Shown: positions 14,940 through 22,712 of the stretch, piece after piece
Layout: each line of letters opens with the position of its first letter
Position numbering within the stretch: the stretch's first letter is position 1
Source of the DNA: an uncultured Prevotella sp.
GTDB taxonomy: Bacteria > Bacteroidota > Bacteroidia > Bacteroidales > Bacteroidaceae
Direction: 5' to 3'
Assembly (NCBI GenBank): GCA_934202525.1
Contig: CAKPYB010000034.1
Span: forward strand, 1 to 35,098
Length of the DNA stretch: 35,098 bases
Position numbers and translations under genes: made by a program
The notes under the pieces: model-generated
What the model was told of the DNA's origin: nothing
What the model saw: only the letters and a program-made list of their open reading frames with translations
Databases searched by the model: none

Positions 14940-16286
14940 TTAGGGCAGTAGTGGTACCATATAAATAGGTACGCAAAGCGTATCGCCATCCTTCTTCAAA
15001 TCTTTGGTATAAACTAGATATTTGTGGGCGATTCTCGAAGAATACTTTTCTGAGAATTTGTCCAAAGAGGTATGTGCTTTATAGCCAGATGACTTTACTT
15101 CAATCGGGCTCACCTTGCTGCCATCTGATAGCAGAAAGTCTATCTCGTAATATCCTTTTCCATCTAGTTTGAGGATTGTATGATAGTACAAGTCCTTGCC
15201 TGAAGCTTTGAGCATTTGGGCCACTACATTCTCATAGACGTATCCTAAGTTGGCATCCAGTTTGTCACTCAATAGTTTTTGATAGATGACATTGTCTGTG
15301 AATGACTTGGATTTGAATGCCAATGTGATGAAAAGTCCTGTATCTGAAGCATACATTTTGTAGCGTTGCAAGTCTTTGGTCAAGGCTAGTCCTACGTTTG
15401 GATCGTTGGTATGATAGGCTATGTTGGCTACTCTTGATTCTTCCATCATTTGCACAATGTCGGTTACTCTATCAGCTTTTTCTCCTGGTATAACGGAAGA
15501 TACACTATATCTAGTTGCATTCTTGCTTAGCTGCGATGGGATGGCATCGTACATGGATGAGGCTTTTCCCGAAGTGTCTATCTTTCGGAGATCTTCTTCA
15601 TATAGAGCGATAATGTCACGTTTCACCGTGTCTACAGCACTGAGATTGTTGGTCTTGATGTACTTGTCTACAGCTTGTGGCATCCCCCCAACCAACATAT
15701 ACAGTCTAAAATCACGCATCAGCTTTCTATGCGTAGCATCGCCCAGACTTTGGCGAGCTGCTAAGACTTTTCTAAGCAGGGGAATGGTTACGCTGTCGCC
15801 TAGTGCCCATCTGAATTCTTCGAAATCCATGGGGTGCATGGAAATGCGTGTCTCTTCGCTAGGAATGATAATGGACTGAACATTCTTGCGAATGGAAATC
15901 AATGAACCAGTCTCGATATAGTCGTATCTGTGATCTTTTACAAGATGCTTGATGGCTTGGCGTGCTTTGGGGTTGTTTTGCACTTCATCAAAGACAATGA
16001 GTGATTTTCTTTCTTTGAGATCTACATTGTAGTTGAGCTGCAAGCGAAGGAATATGTAGTTTAAGTCAGAGAGGTCCTCAAACAAGGCATTGACTTCTGG
16101 GGATGTCTTTGAAAAATCAATGAGAATGTATGAGTCATACTCATTTTTGGCAAACTCTTCCACTATGGTTGACTTGCCAATTCGTCTGGCTCCTTCTATC
16201 AAAAGTGCCGTTTCTCCATCACGCTCTTCCTTCCATTTGAGCATGTCTTGATATATTTTCCTTCTAAAAACTGTCTCTGTACTCAT
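14940..16286 (-). CDS. DUF4143 AAA ATPase with nuclease-like C-terminus (first copy)
   Basis: A 448-residue ATPase. Walker A is EGARRIGKST (31-40), Walker B is SLIVFDEVQ (95-103), and the arginine-containing TGSLIS sensor region follows. After a winged-helix-like middle (FRLYMLVGGMPQAVDKYI) comes the DUF4143 domain, which keeps the restriction-endonuclease-like residues YEIDFLL...PIEVKSSG. These proteins are abundant in Bacteroidetes and archaea, but no biochemical role is established to my knowledge. The promoter at 16317-16347 is embedded in a 3 x 33-bp array. A paralog with its own array lies at 22994-24187. Confidence 0.9.
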   Translation of the reverse strand: MSTETVFRRKIYQDMLKWKEERDGETALLIEGARRIGKSTIVEEFAKNEYDSYILIDFSKTSPEVNALFEDLSDLNYIFLRLQLNYNVDLKERKSLIVFDEVQNNPKARQAIKHLVKDHRYDYIETGSLISIRKNVQSIIIPSEETRISMHPMDFEEFRWALGDSVTIPLLRKVLAARQSLGDATHRKLMRDFRLYMLVGGMPQAVDKYIKTNNLSAVDTVKRDIIALYEEDLRKIDTSGKASSMYDAIPSQLSKNATRYSVSSVIPGEKADRVTDIVQMMEESRVANIAYHTNDPNVGLALTKDLQRYKMYASDTGLFITLAFKSKSFTDNVIYQKLLSDKLDANLGYVYENVVAQMLKASGKDLYYHTILKLDGKGYYEIDFLLSDGSKVSPIEVKSSGYKAHTSLDKFSEKYSSRIAHKYLVYTKDLKKDGDTLCVPIYMVPLLP

Positions 16287-16316
16287 ATTTGTCTAATTAT
16301 TAGTTGATTATGCGTG

Positions 16317-16347
16317 CAAAGATACAACTTTTGCCGAAATCCGCAAA
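16317..16347 (-). promoter_or_regulatory. Promoter of first DUF4143 ATPase
   Basis: On the minus strand TTTG (plus 16344-16347), 19 bp, then TATCTTTG (plus 16317-16324). The -33 TTTG lies inside the first unit of the adjacent 33-bp array, so a protein bound there would block or recruit polymerase. Confidence 0.7.
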
Positions 16348-16418
16348 ATGTTTTAACCTTATTTTGCCGAAATCCGCAAAATGTTTTTATCTGTTTTTGC
16401 CGAAATCCGCAAAATGTT
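16329..16418. repeat. 33-bp tandem array (3 units) at ATPase promoter
   Basis: The 24-bp core beginning TTTTGCCGAAATCCGCAAAA occurs at 16329, 16362 and 16395, exactly 33 bp apart, with 9-bp spacers that differ. The core is an imperfect palindrome (TTTTGC...GCAAAA). Confidence 0.93.
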
Positions 16419-16537
16419 GCATGGGTTCTCATGAATGTTATTTGATTTTTCCCTGTCATCTTTTGGGGATTTGCCACTTTGCCATCTCTGGGATTCTTTA
16501 TACTTTTGTAGCAGATGATTGCTAAGCGGTGACGTGA

Positions 16538-16690
16538 CTCGCTCAGCAGCGTACTTCGGGCGCAGGATGTGCTACTGATACGGGCAATGGCCCCTTCACG
16601 CTTCGTCAGGGCGGCATCTTGGTGGGCGAGGCCTGTCCTCTCGGCTTCGTAGAAGTTTCATTGCGTAAAAATCATCATGTTTTTACGTAA
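16538..16690 (+). pseudogene. Remnant duplicate of the DUF5675-like gene's C-terminal half
   Basis: The frame through 16583-16654 translates to GNGPFTLRQGGILVGEA followed by a divergent end, against GNGPFRLRQGGILIGEA in the gene at 14256-14765. Upstream the frame carries a stop at 16535-16537, and no start codon or N-terminal half is present. The right end runs into the hairpin at 16653. It is a fragment left from a duplication or from a second copy of the accessory block. Confidence 0.75.
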
Positions 16691-16705
16691 TGAAACTTTT
16701 TTTTT
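16653..16705 (+). terminator. Strong 19-bp hairpin with T-run
   Basis: AAGTTTCATTGCGTAAAAA (16653-16671) pairs with TTTTTACGTAATGAAACTT (16680-16698), 18 of 19, with an 8-nt loop, followed by TTTTTTT. It could be a terminator or one end of a decayed repeat. Confidence 0.65.
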
Positions 16706-16738
16706 GCGGAAATCTCCCCTCGGTACCGAAAAAAAGGC

Positions 16739-16746
16739 TATCTTTG
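16739..16746 (+). promoter_or_regulatory. Promoter -7 box for the membrane protein pair
   Basis: TATCTTTG lies 66 bp upstream of the ATG at 16812. No convincing -33 box was seen. Confidence 0.5.
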
Positions 16747-16811
16747 CAAACGTATGGCAATTCTTATTGCTACTATTTCCCTAGTTTATCATTTAATTAT
16801 CACAAACTATT

Positions 16812-17909
16812 ATGAAACAACGTTTAGCTTTTTTCTTCATTGCGTTATTGAGCTGTCTGTCTATCTCGGCTCAGAAGTTTGAACTGGATCCTCTTTGGGG
16901 AGATTCCGTAGAGTGTATGGTAGCCTCGAAGCCCGATTCGCTTTGGAAGATAAGCGAGCCTATCCAAACGGTGAAATTCCCGAGGGGGATGGAAATCGAG
17001 TCGTGCGGAAAGGCCAACGGATATTATGTGGCATTCAAGAAGGATGGCGCATCCTATATGGCGTATATGGGAGAGCTGAAGTTCAGCGCCGACAATCCTG
17101 AGGGCACGGTCAATCCATTGAGCGAGGACACGGTGAAGAAACACTCCGCCTTGGGTCATTTCTATGCCACCTATACGCCTGCTGTGCTGGTACTTATATT
17201 GATGGGTATGATTCTGGCCACTTTCTTCGTGGCTCGCAAGAGTTCTCCGGCTGTTCCTTTGGCTCTGAAGGTTATACCGGTTTGCATGCTTCTCATATCC
17301 ATCATAGAAGTGGTAGGCTACAAGGTTCTTGGTGGCGATATGTTTTGGTGGTGCGACAACGACCGTTATGGGTTCTTTGGCTCTTTATTCCGGGTAATCC
17401 CATTTGGCGCAGTAGTGGCTTTGCAGTTCTACACATTTAAGATGTTTGAGACCTTGGTCTTCGCCGATGTTCCTGCTGAGGAGAAGGGGAAGCTTAGCCT
17501 TAAGCCTGCTATGGTGAGTCTTGCCGCGTGCTTGCCGGTGTTGATAGCCTATGCCATGATCGTGCAGTTGTGGCTTGGATGGCAAGGGATGATAAGCGAC
17601 GCCATCATGTTCATCCTTTTCTTGGGCACTTTGTTTTCGGGTATCGCCATCTCTGTCAAGAAGAATGCCGAGGCGCTGGGCGCAGGCAAGGGCTTGATAG
17701 TCACCATCTTTACCGTTATTTATCTCGTCGGCCTTTTGATAGCAGCCTGGGGAGTTATCATCGTTCTTCTGAAGCTTATCCTTCAGGTGCTGATGGTCAT
17801 AGCCGGTATCTTCGCCCTTTCTGTTTTGGCACAGCGCACCTATTATAAGGGTAGTGATGGACATATCTATGCCGAGAGTGGATTTGAAAACCTTCATCGG
17901 GTAGATTAG
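16812..17909 (+). CDS. Polytopic membrane protein with N-terminal exported domain, unknown
   Basis: A 365-residue protein with a signal peptide (MKQRLAFFFIALLSCLSISAQ), a ~95-residue periplasmic region with many aromatic and charged residues (DPLWGDSVECMVASKPDSLW), then about seven hydrophobic segments from residue ~117 on (for example YTPAVLVLILMGMILATFF and GLLIAAWGVIIVLLKLILQV). No family is recognised. It is followed 42 bp later by a small membrane-anchored protein with an L7/L12-like domain, so the two are probably made together. A role in envelope sensing or secretion is conceivable but unsupported. Confidence 0.8.
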   Translation: MKQRLAFFFIALLSCLSISAQKFELDPLWGDSVECMVASKPDSLWKISEPIQTVKFPRGMEIESCGKANGYYVAFKKDGASYMAYMGELKFSADNPEGTVNPLSEDTVKKHSALGHFYATYTPAVLVLILMGMILATFFVARKSSPAVPLALKVIPVCMLLISIIEVVGYKVLGGDMFWWCDNDRYGFFGSLFRVIPFGAVVALQFYTFKMFETLVFADVPAEEKGKLSLKPAMVSLAACLPVLIAYAMIVQLWLGWQGMISDAIMFILFLGTLFSGIAISVKKNAEALGAGKGLIVTIFTVIYLVGLLIAAWGVIIVLLKLILQVLMVIAGIFALSVLAQRTYYKGSDGHIYAESGFENLHRVD

Positions 17910-17951
17910 CAAGGAGGATTATTCATTATTAATCATAAAAAAAGAATAGTT

Positions 17952-18410
17952 ATGGGAATATTTAGTGGAAAAGGATTTGTAGGGTCTTGCTTTAGAGGGT
18001 GGGGCTCTGGTAACATCGCTGTTCAGGCAGTGGGTTGTATGATAGGCACGGTGGTCTTGGTATTTGTCGTCCTGTGGTATGTGGTCAAGTTCTGCTTGCG
18101 CATTTTCGACAAGCATCGGGAGAAAGAGGAGTCCAGCAGGTCTGTACAGAACATCACCATGGAAATGGGATACCCAAATTTCAATTTGGGCAATTACTCT
18201 GTGGTCTTGGAGCAAGTGAACGACGCTGAGGCTTTAGTCGCTCAGTTGACTCGAATAAGTGGTTATAGCGAGGAACTAGCCAGACGCCAGGTGTCGTCAT
18301 GCCCAACCTGTCTTATGAAAGGACTTGACCAGGAAGGAGCTGAAGACATGCAGGTGTTGTTGCAAGTGAATGATTGCTCCGTGGTATCTGTTAAGGAAGT
18401 TAGTATTTAG
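17952..18410 (+). CDS. Membrane-anchored protein with ribosomal L7/L12 C-terminal-like domain
   Basis: 152 residues: a Gly-rich start, one membrane segment (VGCMIGTVVLVFVVLWYVVKFCL, about 27-49), a charged linker, then a ~70-residue domain from YSVVLEQV to VVSVKEV. This domain follows the L7/L12 C-terminal pattern: a first beta strand, V..L..ISG.S...A...V (the ITGLGLKEAK helix equivalent), P....KGL..E.AED (KEGVSKEDAE equivalent) and a last strand. In the ribosome that domain recruits translational GTPases, but free L7/L12-like domains occur in other bacterial proteins. Here it would face the cytosol if the N-terminus is outside. It is the partner of the 16812 gene. Confidence 0.7.
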   Translation: MGIFSGKGFVGSCFRGWGSGNIAVQAVGCMIGTVVLVFVVLWYVVKFCLRIFDKHREKEESSRSVQNITMEMGYPNFNLGNYSVVLEQVNDAEALVAQLTRISGYSEELARRQVSSCPTCLMKGLDQEGAEDMQVLLQVNDCSVVSVKEVSI

Positions 18411-18543
18411 TAGTTTTCCGTAAAACTCGTGTCACCGTCATCGGTCGCTTGGGGCAAGATTGGTAACACCTTGAGACCCACCTTGAGACCCATCTTGGGT
18501 AACATCATCTTCTTCGATATAATTCACTTCAATATCATGGTGT
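18411..18543. other. Intergenic, nothing assignable
   Basis: After the L7/L12-like gene there is a short direct repeat (CCTTGAGACCCA twice at about 18469-18493) but no promoter, gene or RNA that I can support. The open frame that runs into the adjacent MITE-like element is not considered coding. Confidence 0.5.
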
Positions 18544-18786
18544 TGAACTTTTGCATGTGGTTCAAGAACGGGCTGAAGGCCCAAAAGCTCCTAGCCCAGG
18601 GCATCGCCCTGGGTATAATGGCAAACAGCAAGGCGCCCTGTAAGGGCAAAAGCTTTATTATTACTAAGTATTTAAAGCTTTTGCCCTTACAGGGCGACAG
18701 TTTTGCGTCCGTATTTACCCAGGGCGATGCCCTGGGCTAGGAGCTTCTGCCCTTTCAGGGCGTGTGGGGCAAACTTGGGGAAGTTC
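18544..18786 (+). repeat. MITE-like palindromic element, copy 3
   Basis: A full copy of about 243 bp, starting near TGAACTTTTGCA and ending near TGGGGAAGTTC. It contains all three nested hairpins and is the reverse complement of copy 4 (25379-25623) throughout, including non-palindromic stretches such as GTATAATGGCAAACAGCAAG. The orientation is the same as in copy 1. It ends at the 3' end of the gene at 18792. Confidence 0.88.
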
Positions 18787-18791
18787 TTTTT

Positions 18792-19517
18792 TTATTCCTC
18801 CTTCAGCTTACTTTGCTCAATCAAATGATCCAGTCGCAGGATTTCGGTATCCTTCTTTTCAAGTAAGGAGATAAACTCATCTTCGATATTCATCTGGTAT
18901 TGCATATCTGGGTCAGATGCCATTGAAAGAAGCATTTTAATCATATACTCCATATCTGTATCTCCATCATAGGGGGTATAATCTACTTTTAAGAGATGTT
19001 TGTCTTCCCTGCAAGTTCTTGCTTGGTCAAAAATGCTTAATACCTTCTTTTGACTCGAGTTTTGAGTCTTGCTGATTATTGGCAGTTGGACAATAATATT
19101 GCCGGGGGCAGGGCATGCAACTGGCGTTTCGAAATCTCCTATACGGTGGGCTAGGAGAAAAACCGTAATCGTTGGGAGAGATTCATCTCCCATACCATCC
19201 GAGTTTTTCTCTTCTATATAGCGCTGCCATGCCAGATGTTGGCGAGGTTCCAAGACGTCCGTGTCAACCCAAGTTTTATACAGCCTTATGTTTGTAAGCT
19301 CGTTGCTGTTCTCGTTATTCTTTATGCTGGCAACAAATCCCATCTTAAATATCGAAATGCTATTGCTCTTGATATTGCGGAATCCATCTTGGCATATCTT
19401 GATGCTGACGACTTCTCTTTGCAAAATCGCAGACAAGAACGTCTTGGCGATGCGCTCTTCTTCCATGATGCGCTTGAACACAGCATCATATAATGGATTG
19501 GCTATATAAACTATCAT
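18792..19517 (-). CDS. PD-(D/E)XK nuclease-family (Rpn-like) protein, catalytic residues apparently lost
   Basis: 241 residues. The N-terminus (NPLYDAVFKRIMEEERIAKTFLSAIL) is typical of Rpn/'PD-(D/E)XK nuclease family transposase' proteins. In active relatives the following strands read like RLDFVA...G....IEIQ. Here the equivalents seem to be FKMGFVASIKNNENSN and LTNIRLYKTW, so the Asp and the E-x-Q/K residues are replaced. The C-terminus is a coiled, charged helix (LLEKKDTEILRLDHLIEQSK). It lies 17 bp after the YhcH-like gene on the same strand. A regulator or binding protein is more likely than a nuclease. Confidence 0.65.
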   Translation of the reverse strand: MIVYIANPLYDAVFKRIMEEERIAKTFLSAILQREVVSIKICQDGFRNIKSNSISIFKMGFVASIKNNENSNELTNIRLYKTWVDTDVLEPRQHLAWQRYIEEKNSDGMGDESLPTITVFLLAHRIGDFETPVACPAPGNIIVQLPIISKTQNSSQKKVLSIFDQARTCREDKHLLKVDYTPYDGDTDMEYMIKMLLSMASDPDMQYQMNIEDEFISLLEKKDTEILRLDHLIEQSKLKEE

Positions 19518-19534
19518 ATTATTTTCAATTATCT

Positions 19535-20209
19535 TTAATCCTTATAATCTACCTTGATCACGATAACGCGGATGGTCTGGTCTTCGCCATCATTTGCCAC
19601 CTTGGCGATGTGCCAGTCTCTAGGGAAGAAGATGAAGAACTCGCCGGGGGTACTGTCGAAGAAACGGGCCTTGCGGCGGTCGTAATCATAATGAATTACG
19701 TCGGGACGATACTTGCAGTTGGGGGTGCTGGAGTAGTGGTCGATCACGCCAAAACGCTCTGTGCCCTTTACTACATACTGAAAATCGATGTGCTTGTTAT
19801 GACTCTCGCTGCGGCGCTTTTCCAGCGGCTCGTTCTTGCTGTCCTCTACACTTACCACGAGGTCGGAACCCGGAATCTTGTGCTTTCCCTTCGGAATGCT
19901 CAGCAAATCGGTCTTTGCCAGATAGGCGAAGAGCGCCTGCCATTGCTGCGGATTCTTCTGATACTGCAGATAGAAATCTGCGAGGTTTACGCTGGAATGT
20001 GGCTTCGCCTTGTCGAAACCATTGCGCCAGATGCCGCTCTCTGCCCAAGCTATGGCCTCTTTTATGAGTTCGGGCTTATCGCCGTAATACTGTGTGTAAT
20101 AACCTCTCTTGCAGCTGCATTTCTGCGCTGAATGATGACAGCAGGTATGCGCACCAGCAGCCAGCGATGTACAGCATAATAGGGCTATGCCCCAGATAAT
20201 CTTCTTCAT
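19535..20209 (-). CDS. Exported YhcH/YjgK/YiaL-family protein
   Basis: 224 residues with a signal peptide (MKKIIWGIALLCCTSLAAGA), then a short Cys/His-rich stretch (HTCCHHSAQKCSCKRG) and a YhcH/YjgK/YiaL (DUF386, EbgC-like) cupin domain. The metal-binding cupin pattern is visible (SHNKHIDFQYVVKGTERFGV and FFIFFPRDWHIAKV). Family members act on sugars or sialic-acid derivatives or as beta-galactosidase subunits. Most are cytosolic, so the signal peptide is notable; I have the impression that exported forms are known in Bacteroidetes. It has its own consensus promoter at 20249-20279. Confidence 0.85.
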   Translation of the reverse strand: MKKIIWGIALLCCTSLAAGAHTCCHHSAQKCSCKRGYYTQYYGDKPELIKEAIAWAESGIWRNGFDKAKPHSSVNLADFYLQYQKNPQQWQALFAYLAKTDLLSIPKGKHKIPGSDLVVSVEDSKNEPLEKRRSESHNKHIDFQYVVKGTERFGVIDHYSSTPNCKYRPDVIHYDYDRRKARFFDSTPGEFFIFFPRDWHIAKVANDGEDQTIRVIVIKVDYKD

Positions 20210-20248
20210 TTTGACTTATTAAATTGTAGTGTTAGTTAAATTTGAGGG

Positions 20249-20279
20249 CAAAAGTACAAAGAATATTCGAGAAAACAAA
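20249..20279 (-). promoter_or_regulatory. Promoter of YhcH-like gene
   Basis: On the minus strand TTTG (plus 20276-20279), a 19-bp spacer, then TACTTTTG (plus 20249-20256). It diverges from the 20301 promoter. Confidence 0.7.
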
Positions 20280-20300
20280 CGGAAAATGGAGATTTCTTCG

Positions 20301-20308
20301 TATCTTTG
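20301..20308 (+). promoter_or_regulatory. Promoter -7 box for BtuF/FecC-like genes
   Basis: TATCTTTG lies 20 bp before the ATG at 20329, so the leader is very short and longer upstream starts are excluded. Confidence 0.6.
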
Positions 20309-20328
20309 CACACATATTTTGTAAGATT

Positions 20329-21588
20329 ATGAAGAAACTGTATATTCTTTTGTGTGGGGCAACAGTGGCCCTGCTGATGGCGGCATGCCAGGGAGGAAAG
20401 ACGGCTGCTGCTGATGCGGAGGCTGGCGATACCCTGGAGATGAAGTACGCCAAGTTGCTCACCATCGTGAAACATGGCGATGGGGAAAAGGCTTCCGGTG
20501 TAGCAGAAGGCATTGATTATCAGTATGCTGAGGCTCTCGTTGCCAACCCCTGGAAAGCGGGGACGATGCTGCATCGCTATATCCTGATTCCGAAGGGAGA
20601 AGAGGGGGATAAGACGGTGGCGATGCTTGCCAAAAGGCGTAGCACGGGGGCGAGATGCACTACCGATACCGTGCGCACACCGGTGGAGAGGAGTGCCGTT
20701 TTCATCGCTCCCCATTGCCAGCTGATGTACGAACTGGGATGCCAGCAGGCTATCCGTGGTGTCTGCGATCTCGATTATATCAATATTCCGGATGTTAAGA
20801 AGAGAGTTGCTCTTTCTGGGAATACTTCTGCAGGGATTTCCATCGTGGACTGCGGTTCGAGCATGGCACCCGACATCGAGCGCATCATCGCCCTAAAACC
20901 CGAAGCCATCCTCCTTTCGCCTTTCGAAAACAGCGGAGGATATGGCAAACTCGATAAGCTGCACGTGCCCATCATCGAAGCTGCCGACTATATGGAGTCT
21001 TCGCCACTAGGCAGGGCGGAATGGATGAAATTCTACGGCATGCTCTTTAAAAAAGACGGGAATGCACCGAAGACCGCTCTTGCTGCATCTTGCGAACCAA
21101 AGGCAGATTCGCTCTTTGCGAAGATAGAAAAGGAATATCTGAAGCTGAAAGCTGAGGCAGCCGGGTATCCGAAGGGCCTCTCCATCCTGACCGAAAGAAA
21201 AACGGGCAATGTATGGTATGTGCCTGGAGGTCAGAGTACTATCGGTATTCTGCTGAAGGATGCCAACGCCCGTTATATCTTCGAGGACGATCAGCACAGC
21301 GGAAGTCTGGCGATGAGTCCGGAGCAAATCTTGGCGAAGGGAAAGCAGGTGGATGTATGGGCGTTCAAGTATTTCGGTGGTGCCCCTTTGTCGCAGGCTC
21401 AACTGCTTCAGGAATATGACGGCTACAAGGCTCTTGCTGCCTTCAACCGGGGTAATATCTATCAGGTAGATACCTCTACGGTACCTTATTTCGAGCTTAC
21501 GAGTTTCCATCCCGAACTGCTGCTCAGAGAGTTCATCATCCTGGCTCATGGCGAGCGGTTCGGCAAATTGAGATTCTATAAGAAATAG
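20329..21588 (+). CDS. ABC-type iron-siderophore/cobalamin binding lipoprotein
   Basis: 419 residues from the ATG at 20329, chosen from the promoter position and the signal sequence. The lipoprotein signal is MKKLYILLCGATVALLMAAC with C20 as the lipid site. The rest is a type III (TroA/BtuF/FhuD) binding fold: two lobes with ALKPEAILLSPFENSGGYGKLDKLHVPIIEAADYM in the first and WAFKYFGGAPLSQAQLL in the second, joined by a long helix. The substrate (heme, siderophore or cobamide) cannot be deduced. It is followed 39 bp later by a FecCD permease. It is longer than typical family members (~300), mainly through an N-terminal extension. Confidence 0.87.
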   Translation: MKKLYILLCGATVALLMAACQGGKTAAADAEAGDTLEMKYAKLLTIVKHGDGEKASGVAEGIDYQYAEALVANPWKAGTMLHRYILIPKGEEGDKTVAMLAKRRSTGARCTTDTVRTPVERSAVFIAPHCQLMYELGCQQAIRGVCDLDYINIPDVKKRVALSGNTSAGISIVDCGSSMAPDIERIIALKPEAILLSPFENSGGYGKLDKLHVPIIEAADYMESSPLGRAEWMKFYGMLFKKDGNAPKTALAASCEPKADSLFAKIEKEYLKLKAEAAGYPKGLSILTERKTGNVWYVPGGQSTIGILLKDANARYIFEDDQHSGSLAMSPEQILAKGKQVDVWAFKYFGGAPLSQAQLLQEYDGYKALAAFNRGNIYQVDTSTVPYFELTSFHPELLLREFIILAHGERFGKLRFYKK

Positions 21589-21627
21589 GGCTTTAATCAG
21601 AGATTTTACAAGAAATAGTTTTAGTGA

Positions 21628-22656
21628 ATGAAAACCATCGTTTTAGGGGCAATCGCCATTATCATACTGTTTTTCGCCAACCTGGCATGGGGGAGTGTAA
21701 ACATCCCATGGCAGGACGTGGGGGCGATTCTTTCGGGCTCTCAGACCGACGAAACCTACCGCTATATCCTGTTGGAATCGCGACTGCCGGCGGCTATTAC
21801 TGCCTTGCTTTCGGGCGCAGCCCTCGCCACGAGCGGCTTGCTGCTGCAAACAGCCTTCCGCAACCCCCTGGCTGGTCCTGACGTGTTCGGAATCAGCAGC
21901 GGAGCCGGACTGGCGGTAGCCATCGTGATGCTTGCCTTTGGCGGCAATATTGCCCTGGATGATTTAGGGGTAGGTTTTCTGGGCGATGCCGGCAACTATG
22001 CCATCGGCGGTTTCCTGGCTATCCTCATCGCAGCCTTTATAGGGGCTATGGTGGTGATGGGTATCATCACCTTCTTTTCTGCCATTGTGCGCAGCCATAC
22101 GGTACTGCTCATCATCGGATTGATGGTGGGTTATCTGGCAAGCAGCGCCATCTCATTGCTCAATTTCTTCAGCACGGCAGAGGGCGTGAAATCGTATATG
22201 GTTTGGGGCATGGGCAGCTTTGGTAATGTTTCGAGCCAGCAGATGATGTTTTTCATCCCGTTGGCCCTCATTGCCTTGGCTGCGTCTCTGCTCCTTGTAA
22301 AACCGCTGAATGCCATGCTGTTAGGCGAACAGTATGCCGAGAATTTGGGTTTCAACATCAGGCGTCTGCGCATCGTTCTGCTCATCATCACCGGTCTTCT
22401 TACGGCTGTGGTTACCGCCTTCTGCGGTCCCATCGCCTTCATCGGTCTGGCAACGCCGCATATCGCCCGCCTCATCATCGGCACGGAGAATCATCGCCGT
22501 CTGTTGCCCGTCACGATGCTGATGGGTGCAGCCATAGCCCTTCTCTGCAATCTTTTCTGCACCCTTCCGTCGGATGGTGGCATCATCCCCCTGAATGCCG
22601 TCACCCCGCTGTTCGGCGCCCCCGTCATCATCTATGTTCTGATGAAGAGGAGATAG
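21628..22656 (+). CDS. FecCD-family ABC transporter permease
   Basis: 342 residues with about ten membrane helices. Family landmarks include RLPAAITALLSGAALATSGLLLQTAFRNPLAGPDVFGISSGAGLA (residues ~50-95) and the cytoplasmic ATPase-contact helix and following loop (GPIAFIGLATPHIARLIIG, near 270). It pairs with the preceding binding lipoprotein. The cognate ATPase (BtuD/FecE type), which normally follows, is absent: the next 330 bp hold a broken sigma gene and repeats. A shared or distant ATPase must be used if the transporter works. Confidence 0.92.
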   Translation: MKTIVLGAIAIIILFFANLAWGSVNIPWQDVGAILSGSQTDETYRYILLESRLPAAITALLSGAALATSGLLLQTAFRNPLAGPDVFGISSGAGLAVAIVMLAFGGNIALDDLGVGFLGDAGNYAIGGFLAILIAAFIGAMVVMGIITFFSAIVRSHTVLLIIGLMVGYLASSAISLLNFFSTAEGVKSYMVWGMGSFGNVSSQQMMFFIPLALIALAASLLLVKPLNAMLLGEQYAENLGFNIRRLRIVLLIITGLLTAVVTAFCGPIAFIGLATPHIARLIIGTENHRRLLPVTMLMGAAIALLCNLFCTLPSDGGIIPLNAVTPLFGAPVIIYVLMKRR

Positions 22657-22712
22657 GGAAAAAGCCAGAGTTTTGCTTAGTTTTTTGCTGGGCTCAACTG
22701 TATAGATAGTGT

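Noticed and set aside
16283..16477. Minus-strand frame of 64 codons with three TFCGFRQ repeats and a 4-base ATGA overlap with the ATPase start, resembling a leader peptide
   Set aside because: The frame is open only because the 33-bp repeat is a multiple of three without stops. It starts with GTG upstream of the mapped -33/-7 boxes, so the main transcript would not include it.
18429..18740. Plus-strand frame of 103 codons
   Set aside because: Most of it is translated from the MITE-like element, which explains the low-complexity residues. No promoter or recognisable domain.
20232..20715. Minus-strand frames overlapping the start of the binding lipoprotein
   Set aside because: They lie opposite a clear lipoprotein signal and carry no domain.
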